NCBI GenBank assembly: GCA_002717145.1
Contig: PBCP01000087.1
Span: 1-42,227, forward strand
Length of the DNA: 42,227 bases
Reading direction: 5' to 3'
Source: Planctomycetaceae bacterium
GTDB taxonomy: Bacteria; Planctomycetota; Planctomycetia; Pirellulales; Pirellulaceae
A model generated the notes under the pieces. The model was not told the origin of the DNA and made no database searches. It saw only the letters and a list, made by a program, of their open reading frames with translations. Below are positions 17,970 to 28,182 of the stretch, piece by piece; within the stretch, counting starts at the first letter, position 1, and every line of letters starts with the position of its first letter. Both the position numbers and the translations under genes were made by a program.

Positions 17970-19399
17970 CAATTCTTCGGATTGCTAAGGGATTGAAAGG
18001 ATGGTGTCAGGAGGTAGGTGTTCTGCTCAATTTGCTGTGGTACGTCGTCCCGTTGCTTCAACTGAGGTAAGTCTACGGCATAGTCCGGATGTATTTCCAC
18101 CTGAATACCTTCAGCGACTTGACATCCAACCTCCCGAAGCCATCGTCGATGGAGATTGCAAATACTCCTGCGACTGGTAGCGGGCGTGCTAAAATCTTCA
18201 GTAGGAGCATTTTTAACGGGAGCGAAAACATCCTCTCTCAGGGCTTCCACCGTTAATATATTTTCGGCAATCGGTAGTAGGTCAAAGATAAAGCGTTCGA
18301 GCTTAATGGCGTTAGGCTCCGTCGGATTTAGCAGGTGACCATCCTCTCCTAGACAAGGTACCCGTTTGTGGGCAATGTGATAAGGAAGTTCCTGATTCGA
18401 TTGAATGATCTGTTGTAAAAACGTGGTTTGGAATAGGTGTACAGCAATATTAGCAGCCCATAACCGGAGGTTACCGTTGTCATCCTTTTGTTCAGCAGTC
18501 TCGATTGGAATTTCACTGTATTCGATGATTTGCGTTTGGCCGTTTAAAGAAACGATGTTTCCCGTTTTGTCGAAGGCGGATTGCTTGGCAATAGTTTGCA
18601 AGGTGATTTGTGACTGGTTGATAGCGTGATAGCCAAGTAGGGCGGGTGAGCATGTTGGGGAAAGTGGATTATCGATCTGACCATAGAACAGCGTATCGAT
18701 TCCTTGTGTGGCACAAAGGTCAAGGATTTCGGCGTCCTGCATCGCTTCTAGCATTCCCCCATGTCCATTGGGACTTACGAATATTTGATCCTTGGCTTGC
18801 AACAGTAGTTTTCCAGTTTCCGCATCGAGAGCAGGCATCGTAGGCTGACAAAAGAATTTGATGCGGTTTTGACGCCCAAAGAATTCGTGCTTTTGAAAGA
18901 ATAAGATCGTTTCCTCATGAACTGCCGGGCTTGTCATCACAAACAACGGAATTTGAGTTGCATACTTTCTTTCCAGAGATGCAAGCTTATCGGTAATAAA
19001 CTGAAAAAGTGTGCGTCCGGACAAAGGGCCAATTGGATAAAGACCTTTGGGATGGTTAAAACCCAATCGACTTCCCTGACCGCCGGCTACGATAATCGCT
19101 CCGACGCGTCCATCCTTAAGTAGCTGCTCTCCCGTGGCATACGCATCGTCGTAGGATGATATTGTTTGGTCTGAGAGCCGAATGGATGATGGTGGGGCAA
19201 TGTTCGAGAAATCGGTCTGATTCTTAGTGCTTTGGCTGAATTTAGACCATAGTGAACTTATGAATTCGAAATCAATATTCTGTAACTGTTTTGCTAACCC
19301 CTGACGTTGTGATTCGTTCAATTCATGCCAATATCTAAGAACCGATTGTTGTTCGTAGAGGTTAATCTGGTTAGATAGCTGTGTTGGTAGTTCGAACAT
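17969..19399 (-). CDS. UDP-sugar pyrophosphorylase of the eukaryote-type UAP/UDPGP family
   Basis: The 476-residue protein carries the UDPGP-family signature GGQGSRLGFNHPKGLYPIGP, then LFVMTSPAVHEET, the QPTMPALD region, SPNGHGGMLEAM and FYGQIDNPL. This resembles eukaryotic UDP-N-acetylglucosamine pyrophosphorylase (UAP1/AGX) rather than bacterial GlmU. The likely reaction is UTP plus a hexosamine-1-phosphate to UDP-sugar, although glucose- or galactose-1-phosphate cannot be excluded. It is translationally coupled to manC, so the pair would supply nucleotide sugars for surface glycans. Confidence 0.9.
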   Translation of the reverse strand: MFELPTQLSNQINLYEQQSVLRYWHELNESQRQGLAKQLQNIDFEFISSLWSKFSQSTKNQTDFSNIAPPSSIRLSDQTISSYDDAYATGEQLLKDGRVGAIIVAGGQGSRLGFNHPKGLYPIGPLSGRTLFQFITDKLASLERKYATQIPLFVMTSPAVHEETILFFQKHEFFGRQNRIKFFCQPTMPALDAETGKLLLQAKDQIFVSPNGHGGMLEAMQDAEILDLCATQGIDTLFYGQIDNPLSPTCSPALLGYHAINQSQITLQTIAKQSAFDKTGNIVSLNGQTQIIEYSEIPIETAEQKDDNGNLRLWAANIAVHLFQTTFLQQIIQSNQELPYHIAHKRVPCLGEDGHLLNPTEPNAIKLERFIFDLLPIAENILTVEALREDVFAPVKNAPTEDFSTPATSRRSICNLHRRWLREVGCQVAEGIQVEIHPDYAVDLPQLKQRDDVPQQIEQNTYLLTPSFQSLSNPKN

Positions 19400-19421
19400 T
19401 GTATCACTTTAGGGTGTTCCC

Positions 19422-19535
19422 CTACAGTTCTCCCCTAACCCAGAGATAAGCAATGTAAGCAAGTGTCGGAAACAATACAAAGATTAACCCGTAGGTGAAT
19501 ACAGACGTCCATATTTTTCGAGGCCAGCGAGCCAT
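19422..19535 (-). CDS. Small single-span membrane protein, 37 residues
   Basis: A short frame from ATG 19535 to TAG 19422 encodes a basic N-terminus (MARWPRKIW), one strongly hydrophobic helix (about 12-32) and a charged end (WVRGEL). Positive residues first, helix next is a typical small membrane protein. It fills most of the 179-base gap between its neighbours, without overlap, on the same strand as both. The ribosome binding site is weak (CGGATC about 10 bases upstream). I do not recognise a family. Confidence 0.5.
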   Translation of the reverse strand: MARWPRKIWTSVFTYGLIFVLFPTLAYIAYLWVRGEL

Positions 19536-19578
19536 GATATTGATGATCCGACGCTATGAATGGGTTTTACGAAATAAG

Positions 19579-20442
19579 TTACGCGGCTTTTTGGGCTTCA
19601 GCAAACACTTCGACCTGAACTAAAACTTCCACAGGTTCTTCGTAAACCTGCTTTAATCTCAAATCCAAACGGATGCCAAAGTCATGGGATTCTCCAACAA
19701 TCAGTTCTACGTCAGGACCTTCCAGAAGGGTTGCTTCAACACACGGCGTTGAAGGGAGTTCCGGAATAAATGATAGATGTAGGTTTTGATGACGCTGGCC
19801 AACTTCAAATTGAATCCGCTGAGATGCTGAGATCGATTCACCATGAATATCTACAGACCGAATCCAAAATTGATTGGCGTGATCCGGGATTTCACTCTCA
19901 GTCCATGCAGACTCTTCGTTCAGTGAAGCTTGATTCAGGGATTGAAGCAGGCGGGCTTCCAGATCGTTTTCGATGGTGTAACCCAAATTAATGAGAGGTG
20001 GATTTGGCCTAACAATAGGCTGGTATTTGTAGTTTCTTATCCACCAATAAGACTCGCTTAAAAGAGCACCCGCCCAAATAGAGCCAGTTGCACTGACAGA
20101 TTGTGAGGTTACCGAGAGAAGGAGTGCCATCTGCAGGATCGTGAGTGATTGTAAATACCAACTGCATTTAGCCAGCAAGGACCTACGATCGTTTGCTGGT
20201 AACCCGATGGCCGTTCGCAGTATGGCGACGGTACTCAATATACCTAAGCCAATGAGCCATGTTTGTTGTTGAGTCAGAATATCGGTGTATAGATGACTGC
20301 GTGCTAGCATGAGAAAGGTGGCCAGGCAGGCAAACAGGCAGGGGACCAACAGAGCGGTATTGCGCAAAAAATCGGTTGTCGATGTACATCGACTGGTTTC
20401 CAGGTTATTTGCAATAGAGATCATAACGCTTACCGCTTTCAT
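19579..20442 (-). CDS. Membrane protein of unknown function
   Basis: The 287-residue product has three hydrophobic helices in its first half (about 30-47, 62-78 and 93-113). A soluble C-terminal part of about 150 residues follows, rich in Glu and beta-type sequence (VELIVGESHDFGIRLDLRL, VEVLVQVEVFAEAQKAA). No family or catalytic motif was recognised. The start is uncertain: ATG 20442 lies inside a large hairpin, while an in-frame ATG at 20424 (residue 7) lies just beyond it with a weak GCGGTAAG site. It is followed on the same strand by the 37-residue membrane protein gene after 43 bases. Confidence 0.65.
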   Translation of the reverse strand: MKAVSVMISIANNLETSRCTSTTDFLRNTALLVPCLFACLATFLMLARSHLYTDILTQQQTWLIGLGILSTVAILRTAIGLPANDRRSLLAKCSWYLQSLTILQMALLLSVTSQSVSATGSIWAGALLSESYWWIRNYKYQPIVRPNPPLINLGYTIENDLEARLLQSLNQASLNEESAWTESEIPDHANQFWIRSVDIHGESISASQRIQFEVGQRHQNLHLSFIPELPSTPCVEATLLEGPDVELIVGESHDFGIRLDLRLKQVYEEPVEVLVQVEVFAEAQKAA

Positions 20443-20467
20443 TCAGTTATGAAACAGCGGTAAGCGT
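20426..20467 (-). terminator. Large hairpin between metK and the next gene
   Basis: ACGCTTACCGCTTTCAT (20426-20442) pairs with ATGAAA (20449-20454) and GCGGTAAGCGT (20457-20467). The stem is 17 pairs with a two-base bulge and a 6-base loop. It starts 55 bases after the metK stop, where a terminator is expected, but no T tract follows on the minus strand. It also covers one possible start codon and the ribosome binding region of the next gene, so a regulatory role is an alternative. Confidence 0.5.
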
Positions 20468-20521
20468 ACAGCAGAAGTGAGGTTGAAGTAAAGAAGGGTC
20501 TTTATGACTTTTCGGAACCTC

Positions 20522-21682
20522 TTAGAATTGGGCCTTTAATTCCTCCGCTCGGCTGGTGCTTTCCCAGCTAAACTCGCTTCGACCGAAGTGCCCACCAGCT
20601 GCAGTCTTGCGGTAAATGGGTTTCCGCAAGTCCAGATAATCGATAATTCCACCAGGTGAAAGTGGGAAGAATTCACGTATGACAGCACAAATTTGGGCAT
20701 CATCCACTTCACCGGTTCCCTGAGTATCCACGTGGACACTTACGGGGTCGGTTACACCAATTGCGTAAGCTAGTTGGACTTCGCAGCGTTCAGCCAGTCC
20801 GGCTGCCACGATATTTTTCGCAACGTGCCGAGACATATAAGCTGCACTTCGGTCTACCTTGGTTGGGTCCTTGCCACTGAATGCTCCACCTCCGTGACGC
20901 CCCCAGCCACCATATGTGTCAACGATGATTTTACGGCCGGTTAATCCGCAGTCACCGTGAGGACCGCCAGTGACAAAACGTCCGGTTGGATTTACATGAT
21001 AAGTGATGTCACCCTGAACCAGTTCAGCTGGTAGTAGTGGATTAATAATTTCGTTGACAACAAAGTTTTGGATATCTTCATTAGCAACATCCGGACTGTG
21101 CTGAGTACTTACGACAACGGTGTCGATTCGAACGGGTTTTAGACCATCGTATTCGACGGTCACTTGACTCTTACTGTCGGGTCGTAACCATGAAACCTCA
21201 TTGCCAAAACGAGCATCGTTGAGTCGATCAAGGATGCGATGTGATAACGCAATAGGAAGCGGCATGAGTTCTTCTTCGGTGTCGCGACAGGCAAAACCAA
21301 ACATGAGCCCCTGATCTCCGGCACCTATTTCTTTACCACTGACACTGTTTTCATCAACACCCTGGGCAATGTCCGGGCTTTGTCGGTCGATGGAGGTAAG
21401 CACTGCACAGGTATCAGCGCAAATGCCCATTTCGTCATCGGTATAGCCAACGTCACGAATGACATTACGGACGACATCGGGGTAATCAATTTGAGCCTGA
21501 GTGGTAATTTCACCGGCGATCAATGCCATGCCAGTTGTCACCATCGTTTCACAGGCAACACGACTATAGGGATCCTGTTCGAATAAAGCGTCGAGTACTC
21601 CGTCTGAGATCTGGTCGGCCAGCTTATCCGGATGGCCCATGCTGACAGATTCACTAGTGAACAAGTATTTTCCTGATGTCAC
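20522..21682 (-). CDS. metK: S-adenosylmethionine synthase
   Basis: MetK makes S-adenosylmethionine from methionine and ATP. Signatures are [33 protein letters not shown], the [23 protein letters not shown] block and [20 protein letters not shown] chose GTG at 21682, giving 386 residues that start [12 protein letters not shown], because this fits the normal length and AGAGGA lies about 10 bases upstream. The open frame continues 50 codons further back, across its own promoter, and those residues have no MetK similarity. No SAM riboswitch was recognised in the 109-base leader. Confidence 0.96.
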   Translation of the reverse strand: MTSGKYLFTSESVSMGHPDKLADQISDGVLDALFEQDPYSRVACETMVTTGMALIAGEITTQAQIDYPDVVRNVIRDVGYTDDEMGICADTCAVLTSIDRQSPDIAQGVDENSVSGKEIGAGDQGLMFGFACRDTEEELMPLPIALSHRILDRLNDARFGNEVSWLRPDSKSQVTVEYDGLKPVRIDTVVVSTQHSPDVANEDIQNFVVNEIINPLLPAELVQGDITYHVNPTGRFVTGGPHGDCGLTGRKIIVDTYGGWGRHGGGAFSGKDPTKVDRSAAYMSRHVAKNIVAAGLAERCEVQLAYAIGVTDPVSVHVDTQGTGEVDDAQICAVIREFFPLSPGGIIDYLDLRKPIYRKTAAGGHFGRSEFSWESTSRAEELKAQF

Positions 21683-21733
21683 GAGAACAATTCCTCTATT
21701 CCAGAGAGTTAATTCAATGGGGGTAAAGGGTTG

Positions 21734-21763
21734 ATTATAGAGCCAGAGGGAAGTGATCGACAA
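21734..21763 (-). promoter_or_regulatory. Sigma-70 type promoter of metK
   Basis: Read on the minus strand, TTGTCG (21758-21763) and a perfect TATAAT (21734-21739) are 18 bases apart. The predicted transcript starts near 21727, leaving a leader of about 45 bases before GTG 21682. Confidence 0.6.
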
Positions 21764-21791
21764 CCATATAAGGAAGTAGATAAAAGGTTTC

Positions 21792-23072
21792 TCAGAGATA
21801 GCTGAGGATATCGACCGTCCGTCGCGTGGCACCCTGTTGGTTCGCTACAAGGTTGGCTGCCGCTTGTCCCATTTCAGCAGCCTGCTCGGGAAATTCGATA
21901 CACCAGCGAACAAATTCAGTGAATTGTTCATTGGAATTAATAACCTTCGCAGCCTTATGATGCAAAATGAGTTCGACTATATCTTTGAAGTTCCAGGTAT
22001 TAGGTCCAAAGCTGACTGCGGCTCCATAGGCGGCTGGCTCAATCATGTTTTGACCGCCGCGAGAGCCCATACTTCCACCGACAAAGGCAATATCTGTGAG
22101 ACCCCACCATGCCCCCAGCTCGCCGATAACATCGATAAGAAACAAGCGAGTGCTTGAAGGAACTCCTGCTTCCATGTCTGATCGCCGGACAAACGGAATG
22201 TTGGATTTCCTGCACATTTCGGATACGCTTTCAAATCGCTCCGGATGACGTGGAACCAGGATCAGTTTCAGATTAGGGAATTCATTGAAATGATCCTGGA
22301 AAAACTGTAGGCACAGAGATTCTTCTTCGATTTGGGACGATCCTGTCAGTAGGACGACGTCGTTCTGTGTAATTCCGGCCAGTTTTTTTAATTCACGTGT
22401 CTTAGCATTGTCACGGTTCGACTCCGCACCGTCGAATTTGATACTGCCTGTAACAGTCACCTGCTCCTCTGATGCTCCGATATCCAGAAAGCGGTCAGCA
22501 TATTGCTGGTTTTGTACAGCGATGTGGGTAAGCTTTCTTAGAGTTGGCTTCAGCAGCGGTCCCAGCCGAGAGTAGCCTTTGGCACTGTTTTCACTTAACC
22601 TTCCATTGATAATTGCTATGGGGCAGGCCTTTGCCGCATAGTGAATCAGATTTGGCCATAATTCTAACTCCACCAGTACGAATAAGTCGGGTTGGATACG
22701 TCGCAAGGCGGTTTTTACAGCCCAGGAGAAATCGAGTGGGCAATAGAAGACGGTTCGAGGCGAATACTTCTGTCGCGCTAATTCATAGCCTGTTTTGGTT
22801 GTCGAGCTTATAACACATTCCCAATCGGGATATCGTTGCTCTAGTTCTAATAGAACAGGTTGCAATAAATTGACTTCGCCGACGCTAACGGCATGTAGCC
22901 AAATCCGTCTTTGCGTTGCATCAACTCCGGAAGCCGGCAATCGGGGCACGAGCCCGATGAACTTCTGAACGAGCCCCTGCCTGTATTTGCCTTTGGTGAT
23001 TGCGGTAAGCATCAACCACGGAGAAAGGAGGAGTAGCAACAGCAGGTATACGATATTTCGTACGTAGGGCAT
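21792..23072 (-). CDS. waaA: 3-deoxy-D-manno-octulosonic acid (Kdo) transferase
   Basis: WaaA transfers Kdo from CMP-Kdo to lipid A precursor at the inner membrane. The 426-residue protein has an N-terminal membrane segment (about 6-24), the acceptor-domain motif [15 protein letters not shown] with the catalytic Glu, [13 protein letters not shown], a GT-B linker, [17 protein letters not shown] and the donor-site [21 protein letters not shown]. This supports an LPS-type outer membrane. It lies 82 bases downstream of secA on the same strand and upstream of the metK promoter. Confidence 0.94.
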   Translation of the reverse strand: MPYVRNIVYLLLLLLLSPWLMLTAITKGKYRQGLVQKFIGLVPRLPASGVDATQRRIWLHAVSVGEVNLLQPVLLELEQRYPDWECVISSTTKTGYELARQKYSPRTVFYCPLDFSWAVKTALRRIQPDLFVLVELELWPNLIHYAAKACPIAIINGRLSENSAKGYSRLGPLLKPTLRKLTHIAVQNQQYADRFLDIGASEEQVTVTGSIKFDGAESNRDNAKTRELKKLAGITQNDVVLLTGSSQIEEESLCLQFFQDHFNEFPNLKLILVPRHPERFESVSEMCRKSNIPFVRRSDMEAGVPSSTRLFLIDVIGELGAWWGLTDIAFVGGSMGSRGGQNMIEPAAYGAAVSFGPNTWNFKDIVELILHHKAAKVINSNEQFTEFVRWCIEFPEQAAEMGQAAANLVANQQGATRRTVDILSYL

Positions 23073-23154
23073 TAGTTCATCCGTACTCTCTATTCCATCT
23101 ACGTTTTAGATCGAATTGAATATCGTCTCGTTTCAATAACTCGAAGGTATCCGT

Positions 23155-26100
23155 TTATTTTCCGAGGCAGCAACGTTTGTATTTTTTTCCGCTACCGCAT
23201 GGACAGGGATCATTACGTCCTACTTTAGGAGCAGTATTACGGACGGTTTTGGGTTTAGCTGACCGAGCTTGTGAAGGATCTTCTCCGGTTTCCTGCATTC
23301 GAACGGCATCACTGGAAGAAACGGCATCAGCGTGTGTTGCGGAAGTTTCAACCCAGGTCGACCCGACAAATTGTTCATTCAGCTGTTCCATACGGAAAAT
23401 AAGGTCGGTCACCTGCTCACCAATGGAAAACCACATGTTGTCATACAGCTTCATCCCTTCACGTTTGTACTCGACTTTGGGATCTTTCTGAGCATACCCA
23501 CTTAGCCCAACAGAACTGCGAAGGCGGTCCATGGTTAGTAAATGTTCTTTCCAGGACGAATCGACGATTTGAAGTAGTAAAGCCCGTTCCATACGTCGGA
23601 TTTCAGGATGATGTTTATCTTCAACAGCCGAAGATAACCGGCGACTGAATTCCTGGCGATTACAGTTACCAAGTATTTCTACATTGAGCTCGGTATCGAC
23701 ATTATCTCGCAACCAAAGGGAAATTGAGGCAATCTCGCCCTCATTAGCAATACGGTTAAGTCGAGTGTTCTCTGTCTGGTCGGCATAGAATTCAGCCGTT
23801 TTCTCCTGAGCCCACTGACGATGTGAGGTCGAGCGCTTTTGGCTTGCCAGACTTAAGTCAACCAAAGTTTCCTGAAGTTCCGCTCGTTGCATATGACGAA
23901 CGCTTTCCAGTGAAATCTCCGCGTTAAAGCGTTGTGCAGCCCAGGCGATCAATGCTTCACGGTCTAGTTGTTTGTCTGCTCCTCCACCATAACGATAGAT
24001 TCCCGCCATTACCGGGTATTCGGCTTCACGATGTTGATACATTTCGAGAGCACGTTGATGGATGGACTGTAACAATTCATCATTGGTTTGATCTTTGAGT
24101 TCGTCTTCCTCCAGTTCAAAACCAAATTTATTACGAATCCAAGTAGCGAGAGAACTGCGTCCGAAACGCTCATCGAGAAAAATCGCCCCGTCGCTGAGAT
24201 CTACCTTATCAATATGAGCGTAGGCCAATTCCGCCAAATCATCCTCGATATCATCCATATCAATTGCCTGCAGATCACGTGGGCGGAGGGAAGTATTCCA
24301 GTTGGAATTGATGAACTTAGCTAATGCCTGCCAATTCCATTCAGATTCGTCAAAGTCCCGCGGTAGGTTTTCGTCCACCGCGTCTCGGATTCGCCTCAGT
24401 GCCGAGCGATATGCCAATCGCCGGCTTTCTTCATCCGCTTGCTTGAAGTCCATCCCTTTGTACGCGCGGCTTTCCTCCTGCATATTGAATGTGGAATTCA
24501 CCCAGGCAGTAAACGAATCGACGCCGTAATTGGGATCCAGGAATACATTGACGTAATGTTCAATCTGCTCTTCAAGGCAGTCTGTGACTTTGGTTGACAC
24601 ATTTTCGCCATCCAGAATTTCCTGACGGAATTCGTAAAGACGTTTACGCTGTGTGTCCATCACTTCGTCGTATTCGAGAAGATTTTTACGAATCTCAAAG
24701 TTTCGTTCTTCCACTTTCTTTTGGGCGGCTTCGATACGGCGGGTGACCATTTTGCTGTTGATACTGTCTTCAGGATTCATCCCAATTTTCGAGAGGATGG
24801 CTTTGAGATTTCCACCTCCAAAAATCCGCATCAGATCATCATCAAGCGAGAGGTAAAAGCGACTGCTTCCCGGGTCACCCTGTCGTCCACAACGCCCCCG
24901 AAGCTGAAGGTCGATTCGACGGGCATCGTGTCTTTCGGTTCCAATAACGTGGAGTCCGCCAAGTTCTTTTAGTTCTTCACCTTCCTCGGCCATTGAATAT
25001 TGTTCATCAATTTCACGAACAAGGTTGTCCCAGATATCCTGAGGGACTTCTAGGCGAGTTGGGTAATCGTTTTGCAGTCGAGACCAGGCTAAAGTCTCTG
25101 GGTTACCGCCAAGCACAATATCTGTACCACGCCCAGCCATGTTTGTAGCGATCGTCACGGCACCGCGGCGGCCTGCTTGGGCAATAATCTCAGCTTCACG
25201 ACCATGATTTTTGGCATTCAAGATTTCATGATCGATGCCTCGCTGACGAAGGAAATCGGAGATCGCCTCACTTTTTTCAATAGAAACGGTACCGATTAAT
25301 ACGGGGCGCCCTGCTCGGTAAATTCGGGCAATGTCATCACGGTCGAATGTTTCGCGTTTGCGGCTTTCAGCAGGCAGTAGTACGACGGTGGTGTCGTTTT
25401 CAGACTCGATCGTGCCATAATGCTGATCACCGTTATTAAATTCAATCGTATCGTATTTATTCAAGGCCTCGACTGCATCGGCCACCGCTTTGAATTTGTG
25501 TTTCTCTTCCAGATAGATGACGTCGTTGTGCTCAAGTCGCTGCATTTTACGATTCGTTGGAATTGCAACAACGTTCATATCGTATATATCCCAAAACTCT
25601 TTGGCCTCTGTTAAGGCCGTCCCGGTCATACCGGAAATCTTGGTGTACAGCTTGAAATAGTTCTGCAGTGTAATTGTCGCCAGAGTTTGGGTCTCTTCTT
25701 TGATTTTGACGCCTTCTTTTGCCTCCACAGCCTGATGTAACCCGTCAGACCATTGACGACCGTCCATCAGACGACCGGTAAATTGATCTACGATGATGAT
25801 GCGACCTTCGCGAACCACATAGTTGACATCCTTCTTGTACAGGTAATGCGCTTTCAATGCATTGTCAATCAGATGAGGCCATTCCATGTTTCCGGCAGTG
25901 TAGAAACTTTCCACTCCAGCAAGTTTTTCAGCCGCCCGTATCCCCTCATCGGTCAGGTTGACACTGTGGTCCTTTTCATTGACGACAAAGTGAGTTTCCT
26001 TCTTGAGTTGGCGAGCTAGTTTCTCGACTTCTGCGTATTTCTTCAGGTTGTCGTGTGCTGGCCCGGAAATGATCAATGGAGTTCTGGCTTCGTCAATCAG

Positions 26101-26829
26101 AATATTGTCGACTTCGTCAATAATGGCGTACGTTAATTTACCCTGACACTGTTGCTGATGTTTAGGGAATCGATCGTCGTCCCGAGCTGCGGGCCGCATG
26201 TTGTCCCGCAGATAATCAAACCCAAATTCGTTGTTGGTCCCGTAGGTAATGTCACAGGCATAGGCTTGCTGGCGGTCGTTGGCTTTCATATCACTTTGGA
26301 TACAACCAACAGTGAGTTTTAGTCCCATGAACAATGGGGCCATCCATTCCATGTCACGACGGGCCAGATAATCATTCACTGTAATGACGTGGACGCCATC
26401 GCCACTCAGCGCGTTAAGGTAAGCAGGTAAGGTGGCAACCAGAGTTTTACCTTCTCCGGTGACCATTTCAGCAATCTTACCTTCGTGCAAAACGATGCCC
26501 CCGATAAGTTGCACATCATAATGGCGCATACCGAGCCAGCGTCGACCGGCTTCCCGGACAACTGCAAACGCTTCGTTTCGAACATCATCCAACGTTTGTC
26601 CGGCTTTGATCCTGTCACGGAATAACTCTGTTTGCCTACCGAGTTCTTCGTCGGACATACTTTGGTATTGAGGCTCCAAAGCGTTGATTTCTTCGACCGT
26701 ACCTAAATAGATATCGACTTGTCGTTTGTTGGATGAGCCAAATACCGAAGTAACGGTCGAGTCAAAGGCATTGACTAACCCATTGAAAAAGGCTGAGATT
26801 AACTCCCAAATTCTTGCAAATATGTCCAT
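23155..26829 (-). CDS. secA: SecA preprotein translocase ATPase, extended form
   Basis: SecA drives protein export through SecYEG. Core motifs are present: Walker [10 protein letters not shown] (122-130), [68 protein letters not shown] (562-571) and [13 protein letters not shown]. The C-terminal zinc-binding tail has [14 protein letters not shown] chose ATG 26829 (1224 residues, [11 protein letters not shown]) with GGAG 5 bases upstream. The protein is about 320 residues longer than E. coli SecA. The extra sequence is an insert at about 460-505 in the second nucleotide-binding domain and a long expansion at about 770-1065 of the helical region, holding five repeats of an LxxWhxxxFxxxL pattern. 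Confidence 0.96.
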   Translation of the reverse strand: MDIFARIWELISAFFNGLVNAFDSTVTSVFGSSNKRQVDIYLGTVEEINALEPQYQSMSDEELGRQTELFRDRIKAGQTLDDVRNEAFAVVREAGRRWLGMRHYDVQLIGGIVLHEGKIAEMVTGEGKTLVATLPAYLNALSGDGVHVITVNDYLARRDMEWMAPLFMGLKLTVGCIQSDMKANDRQQAYACDITYGTNNEFGFDYLRDNMRPAARDDDRFPKHQQQCQGKLTYAIIDEVDNILIDEARTPLIISGPAHDNLKKYAEVEKLARQLKKETHFVVNEKDHSVNLTDEGIRAAEKLAGVESFYTAGNMEWPHLIDNALKAHYLYKKDVNYVVREGRIIIVDQFTGRLMDGRQWSDGLHQAVEAKEGVKIKEETQTLATITLQNYFKLYTKISGMTGTALTEAKEFWDIYDMNVVAIPTNRKMQRLEHNDVIYLEEKHKFKAVADAVEALNKYDTIEFNNGDQHYGTIESENDTTVVLLPAESRKRETFDRDDIARIYRAGRPVLIGTVSIEKSEAISDFLRQRGIDHEILNAKNHGREAEIIAQAGRRGAVTIATNMAGRGTDIVLGGNPETLAWSRLQNDYPTRLEVPQDIWDNLVREIDEQYSMAEEGEELKELGGLHVIGTERHDARRIDLQLRGRCGRQGDPGSSRFYLSLDDDLMRIFGGGNLKAILSKIGMNPEDSINSKMVTRRIEAAQKKVEERNFEIRKNLLEYDEVMDTQRKRLYEFRQEILDGENVSTKVTDCLEEQIEHYVNVFLDPNYGVDSFTAWVNSTFNMQEESRAYKGMDFKQADEESRRLAYRSALRRIRDAVDENLPRDFDESEWNWQALAKFINSNWNTSLRPRDLQAIDMDDIEDDLAELAYAHIDKVDLSDGAIFLDERFGRSSLATWIRNKFGFELEEDELKDQTNDELLQSIHQRALEMYQHREAEYPVMAGIYRYGGGADKQLDREALIAWAAQRFNAEISLESVRHMQRAELQETLVDLSLASQKRSTSHRQWAQEKTAEFYADQTENTRLNRIANEGEIASISLWLRDNVDTELNVEILGNCNRQEFSRRLSSAVEDKHHPEIRRMERALLLQIVDSSWKEHLLTMDRLRSSVGLSGYAQKDPKVEYKREGMKLYDNMWFSIGEQVTDLIFRMEQLNEQFVGSTWVETSATHADAVSSSDAVRMQETGEDPSQARSAKPKTVRNTAPKVGRNDPCPCGSGKKYKRCCLGK

Positions 26830-27291
26830 TGTGTCTCCGATACAAAGCAACACAGCCTAGCAGGCATTATCAAGGACTAAACTCAATTCAGAATTCTATC
26901 CTGTCTTCAACGATTTGATCGCTTTGAATCTTGTTTTCGTTATTTCGTAAAGATCAACACCACGTATACGAGCAGGTTGTTACAAAGCATAAACGCTAAT
27001 GTATATCTTATGTATATATAGTTCCGTTGGTAGCTTATCCCGATATGAAAATGGGGTCAACGGAGGATATTTACATCATCATACCATCGGCTTGGAACCG
27101 GTATATGCATAAAGCAGAGGCAGGAATTGTCCGGATGAGCTAAGGGGATTTCCAATCAACTGCTTTTAGGCCACTCCTCAAAGATCGACTTGATTGTTAT
27201 CTGAAAAATTGCGATTACTATCCTATATATCGTCCTATCACTTAGTATCAAGGATTAAACATTGGCAGAAGTGCCATGTGAACCAATGCTT
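26830..27291. other. Gene-free divergent spacer between secA and the PhnP-like gene
   Basis: This 462-base AT-rich stretch holds no convincing gene, RNA or repeat. It includes a TATATA-rich tract at 27000-27020 and should contain the divergent promoters. No clear secA promoter was found. Confidence 0.5.
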
Positions 27292-27297
27292 TATAAT
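27292..27297 (+). promoter_or_regulatory. Possible -10 box before the PhnP-like gene
   Basis: A perfect TATAAT lies 68 bases before the chosen start. The -35 region is poor. A short TGGCA/TGCCA inverted repeat (27273-27286 region) stands just upstream. A transcript starting near 27304 would leave the in-frame TTG at 27314 too close to the 5' end, which supports the later start. Confidence 0.35.
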
Positions 27298-27364
27298 GAG
27301 TGTCGGTTAATCATTGGATCATGAATGCTTCATTATCTATAAGTCGTATTGGAAAGCTAAGTCC

Positions 27365-28171
27365 TTGAGTAAGAAAGCAGTGACCACTGATATCCGGGGG
27401 AAGATTATTCTCTTGGGAACAGGTACGAGTGTCGGAGTGCCTTCGATTGGATGCGGTTGCGATGTATGTGCTAGTGATAACACCAAAAACAACCGCACCA
27501 GATGCTCGATTGTGTTTGGATTGGAGCAGGGTAATCTACTAATCGATACAGGCCCCGATTTGCGACAGCAACTGCTACGAGAGAAAATTGGATTGATTCA
27601 TGCAGTGCTTTATACTCATGAGCATGCAGACCATATATTTGGCATGGATGACTTAAGGTTGTTTCAGTTTTATCTTGGTCATGCCGTGCCGGTATACTGT
27701 GAACCGAATGTCGAACAACGATTGCGTCGCTCTTTTGATTATGCATTTTCAAATCATGAGCAGACCCATCGGGGGGCGATTCCTCAACTCTCCATGAATT
27801 CAATCTCGACCGATCCGTTTGAAGTATTGGGAACAACCGTCATTCCGATTCGGCTGCATCATGGCCCTCGGTTCAAAGTACTTGGATTTCGCATCGGAAA
27901 CATCGCCTACTGTACTGATACCAATGAGATTCCTGAACAAAGCTGGCCGTTGCTTGAGGGGTTGGACTGCCTCATATTGGACGCACTTCGCCATAAGCCT
28001 CATGCGACTCACTTCGGCTTAGAAGAAGCGGTGGAAGTGGCTCAAAGAATCGGTGCACGACGAACCGTATTTACCCACATCTCTCACGATTTGGAGCATG
28101 AGCGAACGAATGCCGGGTTGCCTGATTCCATGGAATTGGCTTATGACGGCCTGCAGCTTGAATTGCGCTGA
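27365..28171 (+). CDS. PhnP-like MBL-fold metallohydrolase
   Basis: The protein has KIILLGTGTSVGVPSIGCGCDVC at its start, which is typical of PhnP-like phosphodiesterases, with Cys residues in GCGCDVCAS. Metal motifs follow: LYTHEHADHIFGMDDLR (HxHxDH), YCTDTNEIPE, LILDALRHKPHATHF and a final TVFTHISHDLEHE. PhnP cleaves cyclic ribose phosphodiesters, but no phn genes are nearby, so a general phosphodiesterase role is only inferred. The start is uncertain: TTG 27365 has GGAAAG about 8 bases upstream, and TTG 27314 or GTG 27380 are alternatives. It converges on prc with 11 bases between stops. Confidence 0.85.
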   Translation: MSKKAVTTDIRGKIILLGTGTSVGVPSIGCGCDVCASDNTKNNRTRCSIVFGLEQGNLLIDTGPDLRQQLLREKIGLIHAVLYTHEHADHIFGMDDLRLFQFYLGHAVPVYCEPNVEQRLRRSFDYAFSNHEQTHRGAIPQLSMNSISTDPFEVLGTTVIPIRLHHGPRFKVLGFRIGNIAYCTDTNEIPEQSWPLLEGLDCLILDALRHKPHATHFGLEEAVEVAQRIGARRTVFTHISHDLEHERTNAGLPDSMELAYDGLQLELR

Positions 28172-28182
28172 TGTGAGCGGAA

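Noticed and set aside
21683..21791. Possible SAM riboswitch in the metK leader
   Set aside because: The leader is short, has a promoter inside it and shows none of the conserved SAM riboswitch core elements I know.
27045..27143. A 32-residue frame (MKMGSTEDIYIIIP...) on the plus strand between secA and the PhnP-like gene
   Set aside because: No ribosome binding site before the ATG and no membrane or domain pattern; too weak to call.
27365..28171. PhnP-like gene as part of a phosphonate utilisation operon
   Set aside because: No other phn gene is nearby; the gene stands alone between secA and prc.
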